DNA of 64,000 bases from Arenimonas oryziterrae DSM 21050 = YC6267 (GTDB lineage Bacteria > Pseudomonadota > Gammaproteobacteria > Xanthomonadales > Xanthomonadaceae), in assembly GCF_000420545.1 (NCBI RefSeq), contig NZ_ATVD01000001.1:1-64000 (forward strand). Direction: 5' to 3'. The first letter of the stretch is position 1. Every line of letters starts with the position of its first letter. Shown here piece after piece: positions 54,328 through 63,288 of the stretch. The translations under genes and the position numbers were made by a program. The notes under the pieces were generated by a model, which had not been told where the DNA came from, did not search any database, and worked only from the letters and a program-made list of their open reading frames with translations.

Positions 54328-55044
54328 TCAAGGACGAACGATCGGCTCGAGCTGCAGTTCCACGCGCGTGGCACTCGCACGCCCCGGCTTCGCCGGCACG
54401 CCCGCGACGACAATGCGTTTGTTCGCCACGCCGGCATCGGCGAATTGCCGCGCCAATGACAGCGCCCGCTGTTCGGCCAGGCGCGGATTGCTCAGCGACG
54501 CGGCATCCACCGGGCTGACCCGCACCGAAACGAGCACATTCCGGTACTCAACCAGCACCTTGTTCAGGGCCGCCATCGATTCGCGCGTGCCCGGACCCAG
54601 CTGCGATCCCGTTGGTTCGAAACTCACCTGTCGCGACAGATCGAGCACGAGGCGCTCACCCTTGCGCGTGACGACGACATTCCGGCCCGCGACTTGCCGC
54701 AGACGACCTTGCAGCACATCGAGGTAATAGCCGACCTCGGACGCGGCCAGCGCTTCGCGATCGTTTTTCCCCAGCGTCTGTCGGATGCGCCGTTTTTCCT
54801 GCTCGTAGCTGGCCGGCGCGAGTACGACGAAGGCCGGCGCCGGCTCGGCGACCGGGGTGACCGGCACGACTGCCGGCGGCGGCCGCGGCGTCGGCGTTGC
54901 CGGCGGCGGTGTACGCGCGGGCATCGTCGAGCAGGCCGACATCCACAGGATCGTCATGGCGAGCAAAGGAAGCCAGCGATAACGGGCACGGCCCCGGGGC
55001 GCAGACTCAGGGATGGGATCGACGATTGGCGCGGAAGAACTCAA
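54328..55044 (-). CDS. OmpA-like domain lipoprotein, TTG start
   Basis: 238 residues from a TTG at 55042-55044 with AGGAG 6 nt upstream; a longer frame from 55143 lies inside the EAL gene and lacks support. WLPLLAMTILWMSAC gives a lipobox-like end, then a Pro-rich linker (TPPPATPTPRPPPAVVPVTP). A coiled region follows, then an OmpA-like C-terminal domain: LVLDLSRQVSFEPTGSQLGP and NPRLAEQRALSLARQFADAG. It overlaps the EAL gene by 38 nt. It could anchor to peptidoglycan. Confidence 0.85.
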   Translation of the reverse strand: MSSSAPIVDPIPESAPRGRARYRWLPLLAMTILWMSACSTMPARTPPPATPTPRPPPAVVPVTPVAEPAPAFVVLAPASYEQEKRRIRQTLGKNDREALAASEVGYYLDVLQGRLRQVAGRNVVVTRKGERLVLDLSRQVSFEPTGSQLGPGTRESMAALNKVLVEYRNVLVSVRVSPVDAASLSNPRLAEQRALSLARQFADAGVANKRIVVAGVPAKPGRASATRVELQLEPIVRP

Positions 55045-56575
55045 TGAACGCTCCTGCAGGCAAGGGTTTGCTGAAGATGAAGCCCTGTCCGTACGACACT
55101 CCGTGCGCCAGCAGCCAGACCACCTGATCGGGTGTTTCGACACCTTCGGCGACCGTCGCCAATCCTAGGGACTTGGCCATCTCGATGACGTGAACGATCA
55201 CCTGGCTGGTCGCCGCCTCCGTGCCGATCGCGTCGACGAAGGATTTGTCGATCTTGAGCACGTCCAGCTCGAAACTCTGCAGGTAGGAAAGGCTGGAATA
55301 GCCGGTACCGAAATCGTCCACGGCCACCTGGTGCCCGCGATCGCGGAATGCCCGGATCAGCGCGCGCGAGGTGTCGCTGTTGACCAGGGCGCGTTCGGTG
55401 ATCTCCAGTTTCAGCGAATTCGTCGGTAGCCCGGCAATCTCCAGGCAACGCGCGACCTCGGTCCCGATGCGGTCGTTTTTCAGATCGTCCGGCGCGAGAT
55501 TGAGGTTGATGCTGATGGCGGGAAATTCCTTCAGCACCTTGCGCATCTCGCGCACCGTGGTGCGCAATACCGCGATCGTCAGATCCTGGACCTGACCCGA
55601 CTCTTCGGCGACGGGAATGAAAACATCCGGGCTCACCGCCTCGCCGCCGTCGCGCTCCCAGCGCGCCAGGGCTTCGGCGCCGACGCAGCGACCGGTCTTG
55701 AGTTCGATGACCGGCTGGTAGTGCACGCGGATCTCGCCTTCGGCGAGGGCATCGCGCAACTCCGTGGCGAGACTGAGCTGATGGCGGGAATAACGCAGGA
55801 TCAGATAGATCCACGCCGCCACGAGCACCAGCCCGACGCCGGCGCCGATCGCCAGCGACTGCGCGTGGCGATGCCAGAAATCGTCGATCGGTTCGATGGC
55901 GACGATATCGATCGGCAACAGGCCATTGCGCGCGAAATGCGAGACGACGCGGCCCTGCGCTCGATCCATGGTCACGCCCACGGGCAGGGTTTCCGGCAGC
56001 GGCAACTGCGCGCCGACCGGGCTCGAGGCCATGCGCAGTTTTTCCACCCACAGGCCTGCTTGCCGGCGCTCCATCGGCCCCAGGTCAAGTAGCAGGCTCG
56101 GGTCGATCGCCACGTCGTGGTCGCCAAAGCGCATCAAGAACAATTGCACGCCGCCGACATCGGTCTGCGGACTCGGCCACCAGGCGATCACGCCGGTGTC
56201 GTAGATGCGGTCGGCGCGCGTGGGCTTGAGGCCCTCGCCGGGCACGAATCCCACGCCGCATTGCCGTTGCGCCGCGTGCCAGTAGCCGATCGCTCGCACA
56301 TACGGGCGCGACACGGCGGCGTCCTGCAAGGCGCGCAGGTGTTCGGGCGAACAGCGCTCGGCGGTCAGATGATCGAAGCCTGCGAGCATGTCGCGCGTGT
56401 CGAGGAAAATATGCTCGGTGCGCCGGCCCAGGGCATCGGCGAGACCGCCAGCATTGGCTTCTTCGGCGTTGACCGATTCGTTCCAGAGAAACCAGACGAT
56501 CGACCCGAACAACAGCGCAACGCCCACCAGCGCCGCGAGCGCCGAGCCGAACATGATGCGGCGCCGACGCAGCAT
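55007..56575 (-). CDS. CSS-motif EAL c-di-GMP phosphodiesterase
   Basis: 522 residues. Two transmembrane helices (about 10-30 and 240-262) flank a periplasmic domain with a CSPEHL motif and an RQCG cysteine, as in CSS-motif PDEs that sense through a disulfide. The EAL domain begins near residue 270 with the signature EALARW near 298, plus INLNLAPDDL, KLEITERALV, VAVDDFGTGYSSLSYL and VAEGVET. All look intact, so it should hydrolyse c-di-GMP. It follows the PAS-GAF-GGDEF-EAL gene by 6 nt. Confidence 0.96.
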   Translation of the reverse strand: MLRRRRIMFGSALAALVGVALLFGSIVWFLWNESVNAEEANAGGLADALGRRTEHIFLDTRDMLAGFDHLTAERCSPEHLRALQDAAVSRPYVRAIGYWHAAQRQCGVGFVPGEGLKPTRADRIYDTGVIAWWPSPQTDVGGVQLFLMRFGDHDVAIDPSLLLDLGPMERRQAGLWVEKLRMASSPVGAQLPLPETLPVGVTMDRAQGRVVSHFARNGLLPIDIVAIEPIDDFWHRHAQSLAIGAGVGLVLVAAWIYLILRYSRHQLSLATELRDALAEGEIRVHYQPVIELKTGRCVGAEALARWERDGGEAVSPDVFIPVAEESGQVQDLTIAVLRTTVREMRKVLKEFPAISINLNLAPDDLKNDRIGTEVARCLEIAGLPTNSLKLEITERALVNSDTSRALIRAFRDRGHQVAVDDFGTGYSSLSYLQSFELDVLKIDKSFVDAIGTEAATSQVIVHVIEMAKSLGLATVAEGVETPDQVVWLLAHGVSYGQGFIFSKPLPAGAFIEFFRANRRSHP

Positions 56576-56581
56576 GCGTGC

Positions 56582-59500
56582 CTAGTGACCCGAGGGAGCT
56601 AGCAGGAAGCTGGACGCGAAGGTATCGCCGGGCAGCGGCCGGCTGACTAGGAAGCCCTGCATCTCATCGCAGCCCAGACGGCGCAGGATCTGCCGCTGGG
56701 CCTCGGTCTCGACGCCCTCCGCAACCACCTTGTGCTGGAAGGAATGCGCCATGTTGACGATCGTCGACACCAGGGCCTCACCCTGCGGCGTGGCCGTCAT
56801 GTCGTTGACGAACATGCGGTCGATCTTGAGCGTGTCCATCGGCAGCTTCGACAGATAGCTGAGCGAGGAGAATCCCGTGCCGAAATCGTCGACCGCGATC
56901 GTCACGCCCATGTCGCGTACCGCCTGCAGGATCGCGATGTTGTGGGCGACGTCCTCCATGACCAGGCTTTCCGTGATTTCCAGTTCCAGCCCCGCCGCGG
57001 CGCGCGGGTCGACCGACAAGGCCTGCCGCACCTCCTCGACGAAACTGCGCGAACGCAGTTGCAGCGGCGACACGTTGACGGCGATGCGCACCGAGGCCAG
57101 GCCGGCATTGAGCCAGCGCAGGTAGTCCTCGATCGCCTTGTGCATTGCCCAGCGGCCGACGTCGAAGATCAGGCCGGTTTCTTCGAGCACGGGAATGAAC
57201 AGCCCGGGCGGCACCAGGCCCGTCTGCGGATCGTTCCAGCGGATCAGGGCTTCGCCGCCGGTCAGCGCTCCATTCACGAGATTGATCTTGGGCTGGTAGT
57301 AGAGGACAAACTCGTTGCGCTCCAGCGCCTGGCGCAGGCGCCCCTCCAGCGACAGGCGCTCGGCGACGCGCTCGGTCATCTTGTGCGCGAAGAACAGATA
57401 GCGGTTGCCGGTGGCCTTGGCCTTCTTCAAGGCCGCTTCGGCATGGCGCAGCACCTCATCGGCATCGCTGCCGTCGTCGGGATAGATGGCGATGCCGAGC
57501 TTGATCGAGACATGCAGTTCGTTGCCGCCGACGTGGAAGCTTGGACTGAACACCTTCGCCATCCGCTCCTCGACATAGCGGCCGACCTGCTCGACATTGC
57601 CCATGCCCGGCGCGTAGATGGCGAAGCGGTCGCCACTGATGCGCGCGAAGCGATGAATGCCCTCGCCGTCCAGCCGGCCGAAACGCGCCGCGAGTTGCCG
57701 CAGCACCTCGTCGCCGGTCTTGCGGCCCAGGGCGTCATTGATTTCCTTGAAGCGCTCGATGTCGACCACGAAGACCGCGGTCTTGACCTCGCTGTCCCCG
57801 GTGGCATGGATCTTCTGCTGCAAGCGCTCGAGGAACGAGGCCTGGTTGCCGAGGCCGGTCAACTCATCGTAACGCGCGAGATAGGCCAGGCGCTCGCCCC
57901 GTTCGATATGTCCGATCGCGAACGCGATGTCATCGGCCAAGCCGGTCAACAGCGCCAGCTCCTCGCTATCGAAGAAGCCCGCGCCGGCGGCATAGAGCAC
58001 CAACACGCCCACGGCCTCGCCATTGACCAGCAAGGGCAACACGATGCGCGAATGCGCGCCCGCCGCGAACGGTTCGTGCGCCAGCATCACGCGGGAATCG
58101 TTGCGCAATTCATTGGATACGATCGTCCGCCGCTGGCGTACGGCCTGCGCCACCGCCGTATTCGCACCGGTGGCATCTTCGCGCAGCGGAAAGCTGTCGT
58201 AATTGTCGGCCAGGAAGCTCGCCGAGGTGCCGGCCGATGCCGCTGGAATGACCTGCCGCTGCCGGCCGTCGACCAGGCCGATCCAGGCGACGCTGTACTG
58301 CCCGAGTTCGACCGCGATACGGCAGGCGTCGCGGAACAGTTCCGAACGCTCGTGCACGCGCACGGTCAGGGCATTGATGCCACTAAGCACGGCGTAGACG
58401 CGATTGAGTCGCTGCAGGCGCCGCTCCGCTTCCCGCCGCTGGGTGATGTCGCGGATGAAGCCAGTGAACATCGGCGTCGCCGTCTCGCCGATCGGCGCGA
58501 TGGTCAGCTCCATCGGAAATTCGCTGCCGTCGGCACGCATCGCGTCGAGTTCGATGCGCTTGCCGAGCACGGGCCCCTCGCCCGTGGCGAGGTAGTGCGC
58601 CATGCCGCGGCGATGCGCGTCGCGAAATCGCAGGGGCACGATCAACTCGTCCATTGGCTGGCCCAGGGCCTGCGCGCGCGTATAGCCAAACGTCGTTTCC
58701 GCGGCGGAATTGAATTCGACGATGTGGCCTTCGTGGTCGATCGCGATGATGCAATCGAGCGAGGATTGCAGGATCGCCGCCTTCAGGCCCTCACTCTGGC
58801 GCAGCCGTTCCGCCGCCTGGGCCACGGCGGCCTCGGCCTGCCGCTGCTCGGTGATGTCCTCGCCGATGCTGGAAACGCCGACGACCTCGCCGGTTTCCGA
58901 ACGCAGCACGCAGTTGTTCCAACGCAACAGGCGACGCTCGCGCGTGCGCGTGTACATCTCGTTTTCGACGTGCCAGGCCTCGGGAGCGTTTTCCAGCAGG
59001 GCCGCGAACGTCGGCTTCCTGTCGCCGAGTTCGGCCGGCATGAAGGTCTCGAACCAGTCGCGCCCCAACACCTCCGCCAGCGTCCACCCGGTCAGGCGCA
59101 GCAGGTACGGATTGCAGTAGGTGATGCGCGCCTCGCGGTCGAGCGTCACCGAGGCCAGGTGCATATTGCCGAGCATGTCGCTGAAACGGCGTTCGCTCTC
59201 GCGCAGCAATTGCATGGCACGGCGTTGTTCGGTGATGTCGCGGGCCAGTACCGCGATGCCGATGACCTGCCGCTGGTCGTCGAAATACGGCACCTTGTCC
59301 AACTGCAGCACGTGCTCGCGTCCGTCCTCGCCGGTCAGGGTCTGCACGATGCCCAGCTTGGGCCGGCCCGAGGCAATCACTTCCAGGTCATCGGCGTAGA
59401 ACGCATCCGATTCATTGGGATAGATCTCCGCGGCAGACCGACCCTCGATCTCGCAGACCGCGCGACCGGCCGCAGCCGCGGCGAACTGGTTGATGCGCAG

Positions 59501-60004
59501 GATGGTGTTCTGCGTGTCCTTGAACCAGACCATCGCCGGCATCAGGTCGAACAGGACACGCAGTTCGGTCTGCTGGCGGCTCAGCACTTCCGCGATGCGC
59601 ATGCGCTCGCTGATATCCACATGCATCACCACCACCCCGGCTGGCTGCTCCGGGCCGATGGGCGTGACCGTCAATACGAACCAGCGCTGCATCGCCGGCG
59701 AATGGCAGGGATATTCGAGCGAGTAATGCGGCGCTTCCCCGGAAAGCACGGCGCGGATACCGGCGGCGGCATGCCGGGCGAGCAAGGCATCGTCGCCTTC
59801 GGCCTCGTCGCAGATGTCCAGGTAGTTCGTGCCGACTTCATGCCCGGGGCTGTGCCGGCGGTTGGCGTCGCCGAAATCGCGCCAGGCCTGGTTGACCGAC
59901 GTGATGACGCCCTCGGCATCGAGCAGGGCGATGTGCGCAGTCAATGCGTCCAGGATCGCCTGGCTTCCGATCTCGGCATGGCGGAGCGGACGCAAATCTC
60001 TCAT
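56582..60004 (-). CDS. PAS-GAF-GGDEF-EAL protein
   Basis: 1,140 residues from the ATG at 60002-60004. Three to four PAS domains (about 20-560; for example IALLDAEGVITSVNQAWRDF, MVWFKDTQNTILRINQFAA, IAIDHEGHIVEFNSAAETTF, each followed by DIT/DIS E-Q-R linkers), then a GAF domain (about 580-720), a GGDEF-fold domain with SGDRF in place of GGDEF (ISGDRFAIYAP), and an EAL domain with intact EALIRW. Phosphodiesterase activity is likely, cyclase activity unlikely. No membrane segment, so cytosolic. It is 6 nt upstream of a second EAL gene. Confidence 0.95.
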   Translation of the reverse strand: MRDLRPLRHAEIGSQAILDALTAHIALLDAEGVITSVNQAWRDFGDANRRHSPGHEVGTNYLDICDEAEGDDALLARHAAAGIRAVLSGEAPHYSLEYPCHSPAMQRWFVLTVTPIGPEQPAGVVVMHVDISERMRIAEVLSRQQTELRVLFDLMPAMVWFKDTQNTILRINQFAAAAAGRAVCEIEGRSAAEIYPNESDAFYADDLEVIASGRPKLGIVQTLTGEDGREHVLQLDKVPYFDDQRQVIGIAVLARDITEQRRAMQLLRESERRFSDMLGNMHLASVTLDREARITYCNPYLLRLTGWTLAEVLGRDWFETFMPAELGDRKPTFAALLENAPEAWHVENEMYTRTRERRLLRWNNCVLRSETGEVVGVSSIGEDITEQRQAEAAVAQAAERLRQSEGLKAAILQSSLDCIIAIDHEGHIVEFNSAAETTFGYTRAQALGQPMDELIVPLRFRDAHRRGMAHYLATGEGPVLGKRIELDAMRADGSEFPMELTIAPIGETATPMFTGFIRDITQRREAERRLQRLNRVYAVLSGINALTVRVHERSELFRDACRIAVELGQYSVAWIGLVDGRQRQVIPAASAGTSASFLADNYDSFPLREDATGANTAVAQAVRQRRTIVSNELRNDSRVMLAHEPFAAGAHSRIVLPLLVNGEAVGVLVLYAAGAGFFDSEELALLTGLADDIAFAIGHIERGERLAYLARYDELTGLGNQASFLERLQQKIHATGDSEVKTAVFVVDIERFKEINDALGRKTGDEVLRQLAARFGRLDGEGIHRFARISGDRFAIYAPGMGNVEQVGRYVEERMAKVFSPSFHVGGNELHVSIKLGIAIYPDDGSDADEVLRHAEAALKKAKATGNRYLFFAHKMTERVAERLSLEGRLRQALERNEFVLYYQPKINLVNGALTGGEALIRWNDPQTGLVPPGLFIPVLEETGLIFDVGRWAMHKAIEDYLRWLNAGLASVRIAVNVSPLQLRSRSFVEEVRQALSVDPRAAAGLELEITESLVMEDVAHNIAILQAVRDMGVTIAVDDFGTGFSSLSYLSKLPMDTLKIDRMFVNDMTATPQGEALVSTIVNMAHSFQHKVVAEGVETEAQRQILRRLGCDEMQGFLVSRPLPGDTFASSFLLAPSGH

Positions 60005-60205
60005 CGGGGTCCCCAGCGGGTTCCGGGTGTTGGACACCGCCGAGCACCAGCCTACGCCGGTTGCGTGAACTTGGCGTGGGCCGATCGCGCCCGTCGTCCG
60101 CCGGTCGTGTGATACGGCGCCCGGTTCGGTCAAATTGCCTGATGCCGGCACGCGTTGCCGGTCTGTGGGACAATCGCGCCCCCTTACTCCCACCCGGAAC
60201 TCGCC

Positions 60206-60259
60206 ATGAAGAAGGCTCGCAACCGCCGCCGCGCGGCTCGTCTGCTGAAGTCGCGCTAA
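60206..60259 (+). CDS. 17-residue Arg/Lys-rich micro-ORF
   Basis: ATG at 60206 to TAA at 60257-60259 encodes MKKARNRRRAARLLKSR, nine of 17 residues basic. CCCGGAA lies about 10 nt upstream, a weak ribosome-binding site. It sits in the divergent region between the large EAL gene and the DUF1615-like gene, and is followed immediately by two interleaved helices and a terminator-like hairpin (60261-60325). It may be a leader peptide or a stand-alone basic microprotein. Coding status cannot be proven by sequence alone. Confidence 0.5.
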   Translation: MKKARNRRRAARLLKSR

Positions 60260-60260
60260 A

Positions 60261-60330
60261 CCCGCGCTGCACGGACGACCAGGGGCCAGAGGAGATTCGC
60301 GACAGCGCGGGTCCCCTCTGGCCCCTTCTC
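60261..60330 (+). terminator. Interleaved helices with terminator-like hairpin
   Basis: Helix A: CCCGCGCTG 60261-60269 with CAGCGCGGG 60303-60311. Helix B: GGGGCCAGAGG 60282-60292 with CCTCTGGCCCC 60315-60325, followed by TTCTCTTT. The order A, B, A', B' means the two compete or form a pseudoknot. B alone looks like a Rho-independent terminator. Confidence 0.7.
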
Positions 60331-60364
60331 TTTGGCTCCGGCGGCCGTTGTTCGGCTTGAAAAT

Positions 60365-60382
60365 TGTGGGAGCGCTCCCACA
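60365..60382. repeat. 18-bp perfect palindrome (REP-like head)
   Basis: TGTGGGAGCGCTCCCACA, 44 nt upstream of the DUF1615-like start codon. The TGTGGGAGCG head recalls REP elements of this order; here two heads meet back to back. Confidence 0.7.
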
Positions 60383-60425
60383 GGGTCCGCTCCTGCAAAA
60401 AGCGAAAACCCGGCACACTGCGACG

Positions 60426-61535
60426 ATGCACCGACCGCACCGTCTCCGCCTCTGCCTGCTGCTCGCGCCGATCCTCGCACTCGCCAGCTGCGATACCGCC
60501 GAACCGCCGCCCAGCCCCGATCAGGTGCGCGCGCAGATCGTGCGTCTGTTGCCACCAAAGCTCGCCGACCGCCAGGGCTGGGCGACCGACATCTACGCCG
60601 CATTCGAGTCGCTGGAAATCCGTCCGGTCACGCCGAACCTGTGCGCCACACTCGCGGTCATCGAGCAGGAATCGGGCTACCGTGTCGATCCCGTCGTGCC
60701 GGGCCTGGCGAAAATCGCGCGCGACGAAATCGATCGCCGCGCGACGCGGATGCATATCCCCTTGTTCGTCGTGCAAGGCGCACTCGGCTTCGACTCGCCG
60801 AACGGCCAGACCTACGAAGCCCGCCTGGCTGCCGTGCGCACCGAGAAAGACCTCAACGATATCTTCGAGGACTTCATCGATTCCGTGCCGATGGGCCGGC
60901 GACTGCTCGGCGGCGTGAACCCGGTGCATACCGGCGGTCCGATGCAGGTCAGCATCGGTTTCGCCGAGCAGTACGTGAAAGCGCGGCCGTACCCGTATCC
61001 ACTCGCCGAGGACGACACGGTGCGCGGCGAGGTGTTCACGCGACGCGGTGGCGTGTATTTCGGCGTCGCACATCTGCTCGGTTACCAGACCTCGTATTCC
61101 TCGCTGCGTTATCGCTTTGCCGATTTCAATGCCGGGTTCTACGCCAGCCGCAATGCCGCGTTCCAGCAGGCCGTGAGCATCGCGGCGGATGCGCGTCTGG
61201 ATCTGGACGGCGACCTGATCGGCTACGGCCGCAAGAAGAAGGACATCGGCGCGACCGAAACCGCGCTGCGTTCGCTGGCGCCCGCCCTGAACCTGAGCCA
61301 TGCGCAGATCCGCCGAGCGCTGCAGCGGGGCCAGACACTGCGCTTCGAGAAGACCGAGCTCTACGAACGGGTCTACGCCCTCGCCGAACAGAAAACCGGC
61401 AAACCGCTGCCACGCGAGATGATGCCGCGCATCCGCCTCGACAGCCCCAAGATCACGCGCCAGCTGACCACCGAATGGTTCGCCACGCGTGTCGAAGGTC
61501 GTTACCGCCAGTGCCTGGCACGCGCGCGCAAATAA
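60426..61535 (+). CDS. DUF1615-like lipoprotein, probable peptidoglycan enzyme
   Basis: 369 residues from the ATG at 60426. Lipoprotein signal LCLLLAPILALASC. The mature protein begins at about residue 23; AVIEQESGYRVDP is reminiscent of the E-S-G motif of lytic-transglycosylase folds. DRRATRMHIPLFVVQGALGF, GGVNPVHTGGPMQVSIGFAE and FNAGFYASRNAAFQ match my recollection of DUF1615 proteins. Catalytic activity is inferred. It lies downstream of the micro-ORF/terminator region on the same strand. Confidence 0.85.
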   Translation: MHRPHRLRLCLLLAPILALASCDTAEPPPSPDQVRAQIVRLLPPKLADRQGWATDIYAAFESLEIRPVTPNLCATLAVIEQESGYRVDPVVPGLAKIARDEIDRRATRMHIPLFVVQGALGFDSPNGQTYEARLAAVRTEKDLNDIFEDFIDSVPMGRRLLGGVNPVHTGGPMQVSIGFAEQYVKARPYPYPLAEDDTVRGEVFTRRGGVYFGVAHLLGYQTSYSSLRYRFADFNAGFYASRNAAFQQAVSIAADARLDLDGDLIGYGRKKKDIGATETALRSLAPALNLSHAQIRRALQRGQTLRFEKTELYERVYALAEQKTGKPLPREMMPRIRLDSPKITRQLTTEWFATRVEGRYRQCLARARK

Positions 61536-61544
61536 CCGGCGGGA

Positions 61545-61994
61545 TTACAGGAATTTCGCGACGCCGAGCTGGAGGCCCTTGCCCGGCAAAGCCATCAGCG
61601 TCGACGTGCCGTGCGCGATCAGCTCGTCTTTTTCGTCGAACACGCTCGCTTCGGAATAGCTGATCTGACGACCGGCGCGCAGGCAACGTCCTTCCGCGCG
61701 CAGCTTGCCGCCGGCAACGGCTTTCAGATAATTGAGCTTGAGGTCGACGTTCACCAACCCGGCGTCCTCGGGCAAGCGCAGGAAGCCGGCCCAGAAGGTC
61801 GCGGTATCGATCAGGGTCGCGAGCACGCCGCCGTGCACGATGCCGAAAGGCTGCATATGCCGTTCGCCGAGTTCGAGCACAATGCGGCAGGCATCGAATT
61901 CGATCGAAGCGATGCGCATGCCGATGAGGTTCGGGTACGGCGACTGGCGCACGCTTTCCTGCAGGGCATGGAGGTAGACGGGGTTCGGGCTCAT
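61545..61994 (-). CDS. PaaI-type hotdog thioesterase
   Basis: 149 residues from the ATG at 61992-61994. Hotdog fold with HGGVLATLIDTATFWAGFL (the HGG motif and central helix), NVDLKLNYLKAV and RAEGRCLRAGRQISYSEASV. Family enzymes hydrolyse acyl-CoA or aryl-CoA thioesters. Converges with the DUF1615-like gene 9 nt away. Cytosolic; substrate unknown. Confidence 0.93.
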   Translation of the reverse strand: MSPNPVYLHALQESVRQSPYPNLIGMRIASIEFDACRIVLELGERHMQPFGIVHGGVLATLIDTATFWAGFLRLPEDAGLVNVDLKLNYLKAVAGGKLRAEGRCLRAGRQISYSEASVFDEKDELIAHGTSTLMALPGKGLQLGVAKFL

Positions 61995-62091
61995 GGCGAG
62001 GTCGCTGCAAGGGTCGGTAGCGCAAAGTTTACCGCGAGTCGCTAAAGTGCCGTGCACGCGTCGCACTCCCTGCCCTCACTCCGGATCGCCG

Positions 62092-62580
62092 ATGAAATTT
62101 CTGCCGCAGATCGCCCTGCTCTCCTTCGCGGCCCTGCTGCTGCCGGTCACCGTCGCAGCGGCCGATGCCGCTAACGCGGCGGACCCCTTGCTCGAGCGCA
62201 TGGCGGCACTCGACGGCGCGGTGTTCGACGCGTTCAATCACTGCGACGCGCCCGGTGAGCTGGACAAGCATGCGGCGTTCTTCGCGCCCGACGTCGAGTT
62301 CTATCACGACACCGGCGGCGTGACCTGGACGCGCGACGCGATGATCGCGAACACGCAGAAATACGTTTGCGGCCATTTCCGTCGCGAACTCGTGGCCGGC
62401 AGCCTGCGCGCGTACCCGGTCAAGGATTTTGGTGCCATCGTCCAGGGCACGCATCGCTTCTGCCAGTTCGACACCGGCGCCTGCGAAGGCATCGCGGATT
62501 TCTCAATGGTCTGGCGCGAAAAGGACGGCCAGTGGCAGATCACGCGGGTGCTCAGCTACGGCCATCGCGAGAATCATTGA
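62092..62580 (+). CDS. Secreted NTF2-like (DUF4440-type) protein
   Basis: 162 residues from the ATG at 62092. Signal peptide LPQIALLSFAALLLPVTVAA. An NTF2-like cone fold follows: ALDGAVFDAFNHCDAPGELD, FFAPDVEFYHDTGGVTWTRD and FSMVWREKDGQWQITRVLSY. Function unknown. It overlaps the end of the convergent histidine phosphatase gene by 7 nt. Confidence 0.88.
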   Translation: MKFLPQIALLSFAALLLPVTVAAADAANAADPLLERMAALDGAVFDAFNHCDAPGELDKHAAFFAPDVEFYHDTGGVTWTRDAMIANTQKYVCGHFRRELVAGSLRAYPVKDFGAIVQGTHRFCQFDTGACEGIADFSMVWREKDGQWQITRVLSYGHRENH

Positions 62581-63281
62581 CTCAAGGTTAGGGGCGGCAC
62601 GGCCAGGCTGCGGTCCATGTCGGCGCTGGTGCCGGTGAGCATGTTCGGCGGCAGATGGCCGACGTCGCCGGCGGCGATGACCTGCATGCTGCCATCGGCC
62701 TTGATGCGGATCGTGGTGATACTGGCGTGGCCGACCGACATTTCCAGCCAGGCCTGGCTGTCGACGCCGAGCGCGCGCGTGATCAGGTAACGGATCACGT
62801 TGCCGTGGCAGACGAACAGATCGGTCTGACTCTTGCCCTGCGCTGCCCGGAAATACGTCGCGAAGATCCGGTCGAGCTGCGCCTGGCAGGCGGCCAGGTC
62901 CTCGGGCGTTTCCTTGGCCATGATGTCCGCACGGCGCGTGGGCGGCGTGCATTCTTCCAGATCGTCGACGACGGTGAACGGGCGGCCGGGGAAATCCTCG
63001 CCAATCACCGCCGCCGTATCGCGGGCGCGCTGCATCGGGCTGACATACAGCGCATCGAACGCCAGCGGACCCCGGGCCAAGCGCGCGCCGGTCAGGTGCA
63101 CCTGCGCCACGCCGAGCGGTGACAGGCCGGGCCCACGCGCGGGATCGGCCGCGGGATCGGCCACGTAGTGCCCGTGGCGTACCAGCACGATCGTATGCAC
63201 GACGGGGGCAGGCGCGGGTTTGTCCGCGGCCTGCGCCAGGCCTGCGCTCAGCAGAAGCAGAACACCGATGAGTTTTTTCAT
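62574..63281 (-). CDS. Exported histidine phosphatase
   Basis: 235 residues. Signal peptide KKLIGVLLLLSAGLAQA. The phosphoglycerate-mutase-like RHG motif VLVRHGHY carries the phospho-accepting His; FVCHGNVIRYL supplies the second catalytic His; SPMQRARDTA is the family's arginine block. Similar to PGAM5/SixA-type phosphatases, here periplasmic. Substrate unknown. Same strand as the membrane protein gene 7 nt upstream. Confidence 0.93.
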   Translation of the reverse strand: MKKLIGVLLLLSAGLAQAADKPAPAPVVHTIVLVRHGHYVADPAADPARGPGLSPLGVAQVHLTGARLARGPLAFDALYVSPMQRARDTAAVIGEDFPGRPFTVVDDLEECTPPTRRADIMAKETPEDLAACQAQLDRIFATYFRAAQGKSQTDLFVCHGNVIRYLITRALGVDSQAWLEMSVGHASITTIRIKADGSMQVIAAGDVGHLPPNMLTGTSADMDRSLAVPPLTLSQ

Positions 63282-63288
63282 GCCCCGC

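Noticed and set aside
56732-60112. 1,126-codon open frame on the plus strand opposite the PAS-GAF-GGDEF-EAL gene
   Set aside because: Antisense shadow; no recognisable domain, and the minus-strand gene is clearly coding.
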